Source: Deltaproteobacteria bacterium (GTDB taxonomy: Bacteria; Myxococcota_A; Polyangia; Nannocystales; Nannocystaceae). From it: 64,000 nt of DNA. The DNA lies in assembly GCA_016709225.1 (NCBI GenBank), contig JADJEE010000001.1, forward strand, positions 1,736,001-1,800,000. Direction: 5' to 3'. The notes beneath the pieces are model-generated. The model ran no database searches. It was given only the letters and a program-made list of their open reading frames with translations, and had not been told where the DNA came from. The position numbers and the translations under genes were made by a program. This document shows, in pieces, positions 55,065 through 64,000 of this stretch (positions are counted from its first letter, which is position 1; every line of letters starts with the position of its first letter).

Positions 55065-56165
55065 ATGGCCGAGAGCACCGCGCGCACGCCCCTTTTCGAC
55101 GCCCACGTGGCGCTTGGCGCCAAGATGGTCGACTTCGCCGGGTGGTCGATGCCGATCCAGTACCCCGCGGGGATCCTCGCGGAGCACCGCGCGGTGCGGG
55201 AGCACGCCGGCATCTTCGACGTCTCGCACATGGGCGAGGTCGACTTCCGCGGCGCCGGTGCGATCGCATGCGTGCAGAGGCTCGTGACCAACGACATCGG
55301 CAAGCTCGTCGATGGCCGCGCCATGTACACCGTCACGTGCAACCCCGAGGGGGGCATCGTGGACGACTGCATCGTGTATCGCCTGGCCGCCGATCACCTG
55401 CGCATCGTCGTGAACGCGGCCAATGTCGCCAAGGACTTCGCCCACTTCCGTCGCTTCGGCGAGGGCGCCGACTGCAGCATCGACGACGTGTCGTCCTCGT
55501 GGGCACTGCTGGCCGTGCAAGGTCCCGCGGCGGTGGGCATCGTCGCCGGCCTCGCGGGCGCCGAGCTGGCCGAGGTGCCGAGCTTCGGGCTCGGCCAGGG
55601 CCGGATCGCCGGCGTCGCGGTGCTCGCGGCGCGCACCGGCTACACCGGGGAGGACGGCTTCGAGCTGTTCGTCGCGCCCGACGGGGCACGCGCGGTGTGG
55701 GACGCGATCGTCGGTGCGGGCGTGCAGCCGATCGGGCTCGGCGCCCGGGACACCCTGCGACTCGAGGCTCGGCTCTCGCTGTACGGCAACGACATCGACG
55801 AGACCACCGAGCCGTTCGGCGCCGGCCTCGGCTGGGTCGTCAAGCTCGACAAGGGCATCGCCTGCGTCGGCCACGATGCGCTGGTCGAGTTCAAGCGCAA
55901 TGGCAGCGCGCAGAAGCTGGTCGGCTTTCGCGTCACCGACCGCGCAATCGTCCGCGAGGGCGCCGAGGTCGTCGACGACACCGACGCCGTGATCGGCCGC
56001 GTCAGCTCCGGCGGCGTCGCGCCCACGGTCGGCGGCGCGGTCGGCATGGCCTGGGTCCCCGCCGCCGTGGCCGGCGCGGACGCGCCCCTGCGCCTGCGCC
56101 AGCGCGGCCGCATCGCGCTCGCGCAGCAGGTCAAGGGCCCCTTCTACCGCCGCAAGCCGGCTTGA
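55065..56165 (+). CDS. gcvT: Aminomethyltransferase (glycine cleavage T protein)
   Basis: 366 residues. RTPLFDAHVALGAKMVDFAG, WSMPIQYPAGILAEHRAVRE, GIFDVSHMGEVDFRG (substrate Asp region), YTVTCNPEGGIVDDCIVYRL and RTGYTGEDGFELF, with C-terminal VVKLDKGIACVGHDAL, are canonical. It transfers the methylene group from the lipoyl arm of GcvH to tetrahydrofolate, releasing ammonia. The AAGGAA ribosome-binding site is 9 bases upstream. gcvH follows after 53 bp; no gcvP is in the window. No glycine riboswitch could be seen in the upstream 140 bp. Confidence 0.96.
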   Translation: MAESTARTPLFDAHVALGAKMVDFAGWSMPIQYPAGILAEHRAVREHAGIFDVSHMGEVDFRGAGAIACVQRLVTNDIGKLVDGRAMYTVTCNPEGGIVDDCIVYRLAADHLRIVVNAANVAKDFAHFRRFGEGADCSIDDVSSSWALLAVQGPAAVGIVAGLAGAELAEVPSFGLGQGRIAGVAVLAARTGYTGEDGFELFVAPDGARAVWDAIVGAGVQPIGLGARDTLRLEARLSLYGNDIDETTEPFGAGLGWVVKLDKGIACVGHDALVEFKRNGSAQKLVGFRVTDRAIVREGAEVVDDTDAVIGRVSSGGVAPTVGGAVGMAWVPAAVAGADAPLRLRQRGRIALAQQVKGPFYRRKPA

Positions 56166-56218
56166 TCGACACTGCCTCTCGTCCGTCGCCCCCCTCGCTT
56201 CGCAACAGGATCCGATCC

Positions 56219-56599
56219 ATGAGCCAAGACGTCCCCGCCAACCTTCGCTACACCAAGGAACACGAGTGGGCCCGCCGCGACGGCGACGTGATCGTCGTCG
56301 GCATCACCGCCCACGCGGTCGAGCAACTCGGCGACATCACGCTGGTGACCTTGCCGTCCATCGGCACCAAGGTCGGCGCCGGCGATCGCTTCGGCGACGT
56401 CGACTCGGTGAAGGCGGTGTCGGAGCTCTACGCGCCCCTCGCGGGTGAGATCGTGGCCAAGAACGCCGACCTCGACGCGACCCCGGAGCGCGTCAACGAG
56501 GACCCCTACGGCGCCGGCTGGATGATCAAGATCAAACCCGCCGACGCCGCCGCGTTCGACGGCCTGCTCGACGCCGACGCCTACGGCAAGCTGCTGTAG
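56219..56599 (+). CDS. gcvH: Glycine cleavage system H protein
   Basis: 126 residues. RYTKEHEWARRDGDVIVVGI, ITAHAVEQLGDITLVTLP, and the lipoyl site Lys65 in GDVDSVKAVSELYAPLAGEI (Asp replaces the usual Glu before SVKA). The end, ERVNEDPYGAGWMIKIKP, is normal. It shuttles the aminomethyl group from P to T protein. It lies between gcvT and a kinase gene that starts 22 bp later. Confidence 0.96.
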   Translation: MSQDVPANLRYTKEHEWARRDGDVIVVGITAHAVEQLGDITLVTLPSIGTKVGAGDRFGDVDSVKAVSELYAPLAGEIVAKNADLDATPERVNEDPYGAGWMIKIKPADAAAFDGLLDADAYGKLL

Positions 56600-56621
56600 G
56601 CGCGAGAAGGGCCGCCTGTCG

Positions 56622-59600
56622 GTGTCGACCGCGAGCGCGTGCCCGGACCCCTCGGCGCTGGAGGCCTTCGGACGCGGTGGGCTCGACGCGGCGACCCGTG
56701 CCCGCATCGAGCTGCACCTCGACGGCTGCAGCGGCTGCGCCGGCACACTGGCCACGCTGCTGCGACTGTTCGCGTCGGACGACGCGCAGCTGCAGACGAC
56801 CCTCTCGGAGCCCACGCTCGCCCACGCCGACGGGTCGGCGGTGCCGCTGCAGGTCGGCCGCTACCGCCTGGGTGCGCGCATCGGCGCCGGCGCGATGGGC
56901 ATGGTCCACGAGGCGGTCGACCCCGAGCTGCACCGGCGGGTCGCGATCAAGCTGCTGCATCCCGGCATCACCGTCGACGTCGAGCTCACGCGCGCACGGA
57001 TGCTCCGCGAGGCGCGGGCGATGGCGCAGCTGGCCCACGCCAACGTGGTCGCGGTGCACGACGTCGGTCGCGTCGGCGAGCAGGTGTTCGTCGCGATGGA
57101 GCTGGTCGACGGCACCACGCTCGCGCGCTGGCTCGAGCAGCGGCAGCGCACGCTGCCAGAGATCCTCGCGATGTTCGTGCAGGCCGGCCGCGGGCTCATG
57201 GCCGCGCACGCGGTCGGGCTGGTGCATCGCGACTTCAAGCCCGACAACGTGCTGATCGGCAACGACGGCCGCGCGCGCGTCACCGACTTCGGGCTCGCAC
57301 GGCCGCTGTCGCAGTGGCTCGAGGCGCCGGGTGCCGACGGCGTGCTCGACCACGACGGTGCCACCGGGCCCAGCCGCAGCGCGCCGCTCGGCGCGACCGT
57401 GGCGAGCGCGGTGCTGGCCACGGCACAGGGCTCGATCGTCGGCACGCCGGCGTACATGGCCCCCGAGCAGTGGCGCGGCCTGCCGGCCGATGCCCGCTCC
57501 GATCAGTTCGCTTTCTGCGTCGCGCTCTACCACGCGTGCTTCGGCGCGCGCCCGTTCGCCGGCGATGGTGTGTTCGCGCTGGCCGAGTCGGTGCTGCAGG
57601 GGCGCCTGCGCCCGCCACCGCGCAGCGCCCCGGCGTGGCTGCGACAGGCGCTCCTGCAGGGGCTCGCGAGCGACCCTGCGGCGCGGCACGCCAGCATGGC
57701 CGACCTGCTCGCCGCGCTCGAGCGCGATCGATCCCGACGCATGCGCGCCGCGGGCATGGTCGGCGCGATGGCCCTGGGCGTCGGTGGCACGGTCGCGGTG
57801 CTCGCGTGGCTGGGTGGCGTCACCGCGCCCGCGCCGGCCTCGACGCTCGCGCTGCCATCGCCCACCGAGGTCGCGCCGACGACGGTGGAGGGCGCGGCCG
57901 CGACGGCGCCCGCGATCGCCCCGACGCCGTCGGTGGACGAGTGCCGTGCCCGCGCGGCCGACCTCGACGGACGGTGGGACGCGCCGCGCCGCGAAGCACT
58001 GCGCTCGGCGTTGTCGGCGATGGATGACGGCGCGGCTGTCGTCGCCCGTGTGATGCCGGTGCTCGATCGCTTCGCCGAGACCCACCGCCAGCTCGCGACC
58101 GCGGCATGCGACCCGGGCCTCGCGGACGCGCCGGTGCGACTGCGATGCCTGGCGCGGATGCGTGGGCAGCTCGACGCCTTCGTGCAACGAGCGCTCGATC
58201 TCCCCCGCTTCCAGGTCGTCGACGCGGTCGCCCACGGCGCGCTGACGCTGCCCGATCCGCGCCGTTGCGGACACGAACGCTGGCTGCGGGCCGAGCCGTC
58301 CGCACCGCCGCCGGGCGACGCGGCCGCGATCACCGTGCTCGACGGCGAGCTCGCGGCCGCCGAGGCGTTGGTGCGGCTCGATCGCTACGGCGCAGCCCCG
58401 GCCGCGATCGAGGACGTGCTGACGCGCGCACGCGAGCGCGGCTTCACGTCGCTGGCCGGCCGCGCCGAGCTCGCGCTGGGGTTGGCCCACGCCGAGCGCG
58501 GTGCGACCGACCTCGCGATCGCACAGCTGGAGGCCGCGGCCACCACCGCGACCGCGGGCCACGACGACACCGTGCGCGTGGCCGCGGCGGTGGCATTGGT
58601 CGAGGTGCTCGGGCCAGCGGCGCTGCGCCCCGTCGACGCCGGGCGGTGGGCCGACGCCGCCGCGGCGATCGTCGCCCGCATCGACGACGCGACCCTGCGT
58701 GGCGAGCTCGCGCTGGCCCGCGGGCTCGAGCGTGCGGCGTTGTCGGACCCGCTGGCTGCGGTGGCCTCGCTCGATGCGGCCACCGACGCGTTGCGCACGG
58801 CCGTCGGCGAGGACCACCCCACGTTCGCGCGCGCCCGGCTGGCGCGGGCCGCCGCCGCGCTGGTGCTCGACGACCCCGCGACCGCGCGCCGCGAGAGCGA
58901 CGACGCGGTGGCCTCGCTCGCCCGCAGCGTCGGTCCTGAGGATCTGCGCTACGGCGCTGCGCTGGCGGTGCAGGCCCGCGTGCGACTCGTCACCGGCGAC
59001 GCGACCGAGGCCCAGCGCGCGATCGAAGCCGCCATCTCGATCGCGTTCCCGTCGGAGTCGCTGCGCCACGACTTCGATCGCGGGCGTTGGCTCGGTGTGC
59101 AGGGCGAGATCCAGCGCAGCCGCGGCGACCTCGACGCGGCCGCCAAGTCGTTCGAGGACGCGATGATCTACCTGTATGTCGAGCCCGAGAAGGCGCTGCC
59201 GCTGTCATGGCAGGGGGCGCTGGCGATCGAGCGCGGCGCCACGACCGACGGCCTCGCGCGACTCGACGCCGCGCTCGCGGCCGCGATCGCAGGCCTCGGC
59301 GAGGACGATCCACGCCTGGTGCCGTTGCTGTCGGACATCGGCCGCGCGCAGCGTCGCGCCGGCGCCACCGCGGCCGCCCGCCGCAGCTTCGAGCGCGCCG
59401 TCGGGCTCGCCGAGGCCCACTTCGGCTTTGCGCCCGCGACCGCGCTCGCGCAGTGGGACCTCGCGGAGCTCGAGCGCGCCGACGGCCACGACGCGCGCGC
59501 GCTCGAGCTGTTCGACGACGTCTACGTGCCGTTGGTCGGCGCGTTTGGTCAGCACCACTGGCGCGTCCGCGAGAGCACGCTCGCGCGGGCCGATCTCGCC

Positions 59601-59729
59601 TGGGCGCTGGGCCAGCACGAGTACGGCGGCCGCCTCTACGACGCGATCGTGGCCGAGCTCGAGGCCGCCTACGGACCCGCGGATCCACGGGCCCAGCGGG
59701 CCCGCTCGCGGCGTCGCCCGGAGCCATGA
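56622..59729 (+). CDS. Ser/Thr protein kinase with N-terminal zinc finger and C-terminal TPR region
   Basis: 1035 residues from a GTG. Residues 1-45 resemble the anti-sigma zinc finger (HLDGCSGC: His32, Cys36, Cys39). The kinase domain (~75-355) has ARIGAGAMGMVHEA, Lys110, HRDFKPDNVL with Asp204, DFG Asp222, and an unusually long activation segment (~35 extra residues, Gly/Ala/Ser-rich) before GTPAYMAPEQWRG. A transmembrane helix (MVGAMALGVGGTVAVLAWLG) at ~378-400 leads to a ~630-residue TPR-type helical region (for example TDLAIAQLEAAATTATAGHD, RSRGDLDAAAKSFEDAM). Kinases with exported TPR tails are typical of myxobacteria. It probably shares a transcript with gcvTH or starts just after it. 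Confidence 0.94.
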   Translation: MSTASACPDPSALEAFGRGGLDAATRARIELHLDGCSGCAGTLATLLRLFASDDAQLQTTLSEPTLAHADGSAVPLQVGRYRLGARIGAGAMGMVHEAVDPELHRRVAIKLLHPGITVDVELTRARMLREARAMAQLAHANVVAVHDVGRVGEQVFVAMELVDGTTLARWLEQRQRTLPEILAMFVQAGRGLMAAHAVGLVHRDFKPDNVLIGNDGRARVTDFGLARPLSQWLEAPGADGVLDHDGATGPSRSAPLGATVASAVLATAQGSIVGTPAYMAPEQWRGLPADARSDQFAFCVALYHACFGARPFAGDGVFALAESVLQGRLRPPPRSAPAWLRQALLQGLASDPAARHASMADLLAALERDRSRRMRAAGMVGAMALGVGGTVAVLAWLGGVTAPAPASTLALPSPTEVAPTTVEGAAATAPAIAPTPSVDECRARAADLDGRWDAPRREALRSALSAMDDGAAVVARVMPVLDRFAETHRQLATAACDPGLADAPVRLRCLARMRGQLDAFVQRALDLPRFQVVDAVAHGALTLPDPRRCGHERWLRAEPSAPPPGDAAAITVLDGELAAAEALVRLDRYGAAPAAIEDVLTRARERGFTSLAGRAELALGLAHAERGATDLAIAQLEAAATTATAGHDDTVRVAAAVALVEVLGPAALRPVDAGRWADAAAAIVARIDDATLRGELALARGLERAALSDPLAAVASLDAATDALRTAVGEDHPTFARARLARAAAALVLDDPATARRESDDAVASLARSVGPEDLRYGAALAVQARVRLVTGDATEAQRAIEAAISIAFPSESLRHDFDRGRWLGVQGEIQRSRGDLDAAAKSFEDAMIYLYVEPEKALPLSWQGALAIERGATTDGLARLDAALAAAIAGLGEDDPRLVPLLSDIGRAQRRAGATAAARRSFERAVGLAEAHFGFAPATALAQWDLAELERADGHDARALELFDDVYVPLVGAFGQHHWRVRESTLARADLAWALGQHEYGGRLYDAIVAELEAAYGPADPRAQRARSRRRPEP

Positions 59730-59901
59730 CCGCCGCCGCGGCCACCGGCCGGGGGCGCGGCCGCACGGCTGCTCGGGGGCGCGCCCCGCTCGCGCCCTGC
59801 CCGGCCCACGCAGACCCGCGCCGATCGCCCCGCGCGGCCGTCGATCGCGCCCGAACCGGCCGTCGGAAGGTCCCGACGACCATCACGGCGGCCAATCGGA
59901 T

Positions 59902-59907
59902 TACGAT
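59902..59907 (+). promoter_or_regulatory. Candidate -10 box TACGAT of citrate synthase
   Basis: TACGAT in GGATTACGATGCG lies nine bases before the ATG at 59917, so the leader would be two to four bases. Confidence 0.35.
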
Positions 59908-59916
59908 GCGCCCCGA

Positions 59917-61215
<1,299 letters not shown>

Positions 61216-61256
61216 AGCGGGCGCGGGCGCGGGCGCGACGTGCTCGCGCGCCCGCT
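61216..61256. terminator. Stem-loop after citrate synthase gene
   Basis: AGCGGGCGCG (61216-61225) pairs with CGCGCCCGCT (61247-61256) around a 21-base loop of alternating GC words. It follows the gltA stop and overlaps the stop of the convergent small gene. There is no T-tract; a two-way terminator is likely. Confidence 0.4.
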
Positions 61257-61545
61257 AGCGCTTCTTCTCGCAGGCCTCGATGGCGTCGGTGCTCTCGGCA
61301 TCGCGGATGCACTTGAGGCGGTTCACCCACGGCAGCCGGCCGAACTCCGGTGCCTTCGAGTACTCGGCGACGCACTGCGTCATGAGCTCGGCCGGGATTT
61401 CGGCGCCGGTCTCCTTCTTCATGACCTTGGCGACGTTGTCACAGACGTCCTTGGCATCGGGGGCCTTGAGCCAGCCGAACCAGAACACGAAGATGGCGAG
61501 ACCGAGCGCGCCGAAGATGTAACCGAGGATCTTGAGGGCCTTCAT
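61255..61545 (-). CDS. Small membrane-anchored protein with four Cys
   Basis: 96 residues; AAGGA ribosome-binding site nine bases upstream of the ATG. N-terminal anchor LGYIFGALGLAIFVFWFGWL, then a Lys/Glu-rich exported part with Cys in DVCDNVAKVMKK, LMTQCVAEYSKA, RLKCIRDAE and IEACEKKR. The C-x(n)-C pairs spaced across two helices recall small CHCH-like or cytochrome-free helical hairpins; no function known. Confidence 0.7.
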   Translation of the reverse strand: MKALKILGYIFGALGLAIFVFWFGWLKAPDAKDVCDNVAKVMKKETGAEIPAELMTQCVAEYSKAPEFGRLPWVNRLKCIRDAESTDAIEACEKKR

Positions 61546-61650
61546 GGGTGGGTTCCTTTCGGGGTCGGGGCCACCAGACGGGGGTCGTCGCCAGGTGTCG
61601 CGCGGGGTGGTGTCGATTTTTTTCGATCGGCCTCGAGCGGCGGTGCGCGC

Positions 61651-61656
61651 TACCTT
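61651..61656 (+). promoter_or_regulatory. Candidate -10 box TACCTT
   Basis: TACCTT in GCGCTACCTTGGG lies eight bases before the ATG at 61665. Confidence 0.3.
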
Positions 61657-61664
61657 GGGGCGCG

Positions 61665-62585
61665 ATGCCAGCTGCGCCCGACCTGCGCGATGCCCTGCTG
61701 ACGACCCTCGCGCCGGGGTTGGCGCAGCGGGTCGCCGCGTGGCCCCCGTTGGCGGCCGCGCTCACGCAGCTGTGGGCCGACGCGACCGCTGCGGTGCCGT
61801 CGCTGGCGACCCTCGACGGGGCCGCGGCGCGCCTGGGTGCGCAGCTGGCCCAGGGCCTCGACGACGACGCCGAGCCCGCGCAGGCCTTCGCGGCGATCCA
61901 CGTGGCCGACCTCGCGCTGGCGTGCGCGTGCGCGGCCGGGGATCGCGACGCACTCGTCGCATTCGAGCACGACTTCGGCCGCGAGCTCGACATCGCCTAC
62001 GCGCGCACCGGCGGCCACGGGCTCGCGGCCGACGACTTCCGCCAGCGCGTGCATGAGCGACTGTTCGTGGCGCCGCCGGGCGAGCCCGCGCGCATCGCCG
62101 GCTACGGCGGTCGCGGCTCGCTGCGAAGCTGGGTGCGCGTCGCCGCCACGCGGGTGCTCATCGATCAGGCCCGCCGCGCCGCGCCCGTCGACGCGCCCGC
62201 CCGCGACGAGCGCCTGTTCGATCGCGCCGCCGGCCCGGACGACGCCGAGCTCGACTACATGCGCCGCAGCTACGGCCCCGCGCTCGGCGAGGCCATGCGC
62301 GAGGGCCTCGCGGCCCTGAGCCCGCGCCAGCGCAACCTGCTGCGGCAGCGGTACCTGCACGGGCTCGGCTGCGATCGACTCGCGACCATGTACGGGGTCC
62401 ACCGCGCGACCGCGTTCCGCTGGCTCGAAGAGGCGCGCACGCAGCTGTTCGCGAACCTCCGCACCGCGCTGGGCCAGCGGCTGCAGATCGCCGAGCACGA
62501 GCTCGACGCGGTGATCGATCTGCTCGCCAGCCGCGTCGACGTCAGCGTGCGACGCCTGCTGCAGTCCCGCATCGAGCCGTCGTGA
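61665..62585 (+). CDS. Atypical sigma-70 factor with long N-terminal region
   Basis: 306 residues. The first ~95 residues are helical and not part of a usual ECF factor (LRDALLTTLAPGLAQRVAAW, AAVPSLATLDGAAARLG). Region 2 reads ALVAFEHDFGRELDIAYART, DDFRQRVHERLFV and RGSLRSWVRVAATRVLIDQA; region 4 reads LAALSPRQRNLLRQRYLHGL, GCDRLATMYGVHRATAFRWL and EEARTQLFANLR. This fits a myxobacteria-restricted sigma-70 group (I recall TIGR03001-type proteins of ~280-300 residues). No anti-sigma gene follows; its stop overlaps a GTG (GTGA) opening a short frame before the esterase lipoprotein. Confidence 0.82.
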   Translation: MPAAPDLRDALLTTLAPGLAQRVAAWPPLAAALTQLWADATAAVPSLATLDGAAARLGAQLAQGLDDDAEPAQAFAAIHVADLALACACAAGDRDALVAFEHDFGRELDIAYARTGGHGLAADDFRQRVHERLFVAPPGEPARIAGYGGRGSLRSWVRVAATRVLIDQARRAAPVDAPARDERLFDRAAGPDDAELDYMRRSYGPALGEAMREGLAALSPRQRNLLRQRYLHGLGCDRLATMYGVHRATAFRWLEEARTQLFANLRTALGQRLQIAEHELDAVIDLLASRVDVSVRRLLQSRIEPS

Positions 62586-62806
62586 GGACGATGTCCGGCG
62601 CCCTCGCGATCGTCGTCACCGAGGCCGAGCTGCGGGCACAGCCGCATCGCTGGCACCTGCGGCGGATCGAGGTGCGCGGGGTGTGGCACCTGGGGTTCGA
62701 GCAATCGCCCCTCGCCGCGCGCTGGGCCGGCGACGCGTTTCGCGGTGGTGCTGCCGGGGCATCGCCTCGACGCCCCCGCGCGTCGCTTCGCCGCTATCCT
62801 GCGAGG
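62582..62806 (+). other. Intergenic stretch with possible short coding remnant
   Basis: Between the sigma factor and the esterase the frame from GTG 62582 (GTGA overlap) reads VVTEAELRAQPHRWHLRRIE and VRGVWHLGFEQSPLAARWAG with coding-like composition, then turns Arg/Pro-rich. In another frame, from about 62736, it reads TRFAVVLPGHRLDAPARRFA. This could be a small gene with a frameshift or a start artefact. Confidence 0.25.
62795..62800 (+). promoter_or_regulatory. Candidate -10 box TATCCT of the esterase lipoprotein
   Basis: TATCCT in CCGCTATCCTGCG lies six bases before the ATG at 62807; transcription would begin at or within a base of the start codon. Confidence 0.4.
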
Positions 62807-63973
62807 ATGCGACGCCACGCCCTCGCCCTGCTCACGGTCCCACTCGCGAGCGGCTGCTACCAAGGCGCCGCGACGGACACCGGCGACGGTGGCACGTCCA
62901 CCGGCGAGGCCACGACGACCGCCACGACCGCGTCGAGCACCACGGCGCCGGGCAGCAGCACCACCGCGTCCACGACCACCGACGCCGGCACCACCACCGG
63001 CGTCGGTCCCGGCGACAGCAGCGGCGACGACGGCAGCGGCGGCGGCTCGAGCTCGACCGGCTACGACCCCGGGATCGAAGGCGACGGCGACTACGAGATC
63101 GGGCCCGACTACGTGGACGCGCCCGAGATCGTGCCCGGCGAGGGGGTGCCGCGCGGCGACATCTACCACTTCACGATGGACTCGGCCGACAGCGCGATCT
63201 TTCCCGGCGTGACCGGACCGTACACCCGCGACGTCTGGGTCTACGTGCCGCAGCAGTACGAGGACGGCACCGCGGCGCCGTTCATGCTCGTGCAGGACGG
63301 CGGTGGCTACCGCGACCTCACCAGCGCCACGCTCGACACCTTGATCGACGCTCAGGAGCTGCCGGCGATGATCGGCATCTTCATCAACCCGGGGCCCGGC
63401 GACGGCATGGGCAGCGAGCGAGGTCTCGAGTACGACCGCGTGTCCGAGGACTACACCAACTTCATCGAGACCGAGGTGCTACCGATCATTGCGCTGCAGC
63501 CCGAGATCGCCGCGGCCCACCCGGGGCTCGCGTTCACCGACGACCCGTGGGGCCGCGCGACCATGGGTGGCAGCTCGGGGGGCGCGTGCGCGTTCACGAT
63601 GGGCTGGCTGCGGCCGGATCTCTACCGCCGCATCCTCACCTACTCCGGCACGTTCGTGCGCCAGCACTCGAGCGACGACTACCCCAACGGCGCGTGGGAG
63701 TACCACGAGCACCTCATCGCCGAGGGCGACGAGCTGCCGCTGCGGGTGTTCCTCGAGGTCGGCGAGAACGACCTGAACCTCGACGGCAACTTCGGCGACG
63801 GCATGCACGACTGGGTCGCGGCCAACTACGCCATGGCGGCAGCGCTGGCGGCCAAGACCTATCACTACCGCTTCGTGTTCGCGCAGGCCGCCGGCCACGT
63901 CGACGGTCGCGTGCTGCGACAGACCCTGCCCGAGACGCTGCGCTGGCTGTGGCGCGGCTACCCGGTGGATTGA
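62807..63973 (+). CDS. Esterase-type alpha/beta-hydrolase lipoprotein with Thr-rich linker
   Basis: 388 residues. Lipoprotein signal (LALLTVPLASGC, Cys17), then ~70 low-complexity residues (TTTATTASSTTAPGSSTTAS), then an esterase/enterochelin-esterase-like domain: RDVWVYVPQQYEDGTAAPFM with VQDGGGYRD, nucleophile Ser in RATMGGSSGGACAFTMGWLR, Asp and His candidates in VFLEVGENDLNLDGN and AAGHVDGRVLRQTLPETLRW. The oxyanion and G-x-S-x-G features are intact, so it should be an active surface hydrolase of esters; substrate unknown. The linker is like those of lipoproteins at 44725-48427. Confidence 0.88.
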   Translation: MRRHALALLTVPLASGCYQGAATDTGDGGTSTGEATTTATTASSTTAPGSSTTASTTTDAGTTTGVGPGDSSGDDGSGGGSSSTGYDPGIEGDGDYEIGPDYVDAPEIVPGEGVPRGDIYHFTMDSADSAIFPGVTGPYTRDVWVYVPQQYEDGTAAPFMLVQDGGGYRDLTSATLDTLIDAQELPAMIGIFINPGPGDGMGSERGLEYDRVSEDYTNFIETEVLPIIALQPEIAAAHPGLAFTDDPWGRATMGGSSGGACAFTMGWLRPDLYRRILTYSGTFVRQHSSDDYPNGAWEYHEHLIAEGDELPLRVFLEVGENDLNLDGNFGDGMHDWVAANYAMAAALAAKTYHYRFVFAQAAGHVDGRVLRQTLPETLRWLWRGYPVD

Positions 63974-64000
63974 CGCCCGCGCGCCGGTGCAGCTGCGCCT

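Noticed and set aside
61612..61630. T-rich run (TTTTTTT) as a terminator
   Set aside because: It lies in a divergent gap between two start codons and has no preceding GC stem; the flanking TCGA words are too short.

Overview
The window is very GC-rich, densely packed bacterial DNA. Its gene content points to a myxobacterium of the Nannocystis/Plesiocystis kind (Myxococcota, Nannocystineae). The signs are four large Ser/Thr kinases, an MglA-like GTPase, PilR with two type IV pilin-like genes, an AgmX/PglI-type lipoprotein, several ECF-type sigma factors, and secreted lipoproteins with Thr/Ser/Gly/Asp-rich linkers. The assignment is by inference from these families; no rRNA, tRNA, CRISPR array, phage gene or insertion sequence was found. 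Start codons are often GTG or TTG, and neighbouring genes often share ATGA or GTGA stop/start overlaps.

Layout. 1-6875 (minus strand): a PhnD-like binding protein, a TPR lipoprotein, a large lipoprotein, a membrane protein and a truncated sulfatase-fold lipoprotein; the last three are translationally coupled. 6967-11801 (minus): a six-gene coupled run ending in ECF sigma factor, small membrane protein and lysine 2,3-aminomutase. 11854-14132 (plus): Ser/Thr kinase and TPR protein. 14193-17905: a hypothetical gene, a thioredoxin-fold-like secreted protein, a PP2C phosphatase fused to a cNMP-binding domain, and cytidine deaminase. 18014-22442: penicillin-acylase-family lipoprotein and M13 peptidase facing each other. 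22619-28437: response regulator, methyltransferase, PilR, two pilin-like proteins with a near-consensus sigma-54 promoter, and a TPR protein. 28484-32512: large PEGA-domain kinase and two small genes. 32667-39487 (minus): hrcA-grpE-dnaK-dnaJ followed by an MglA-like GTPase and a histidine kinase.

39677-44553: a zinc-ribbon membrane protein, hemW coupled to a divergent Thg1-like protein, a tail-anchored kinase and gpsA. 44725-48427: three low-complexity Cys-rich or DUF4397-like lipoproteins around an ECF sigma factor. 48519-54923: slyD, a hypothetical gene, carA, a CinA-N/molybdopterin-binding-fold protein, a lipoprotein, a TerC-family membrane protein and an AgmX/PglI-domain lipoprotein. 55065-61215: gcvT, gcvH, a zinc-finger/TPR kinase and citrate synthase. 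61255-63973: a small anchored protein, an atypical sigma-70 factor and an esterase-type lipoprotein.

Three themes stand out. First, two proteins keep a recognisable enzyme fold but have lost key catalytic residues (the sulfatase-like and Thg1-like proteins). Second, TANNNT -10-like boxes lie 6-9 bases before several start codons, suggesting leaderless transcripts. Third, the heat-shock operon lacks a CIRCE operator but has a different large palindrome upstream of hrcA.
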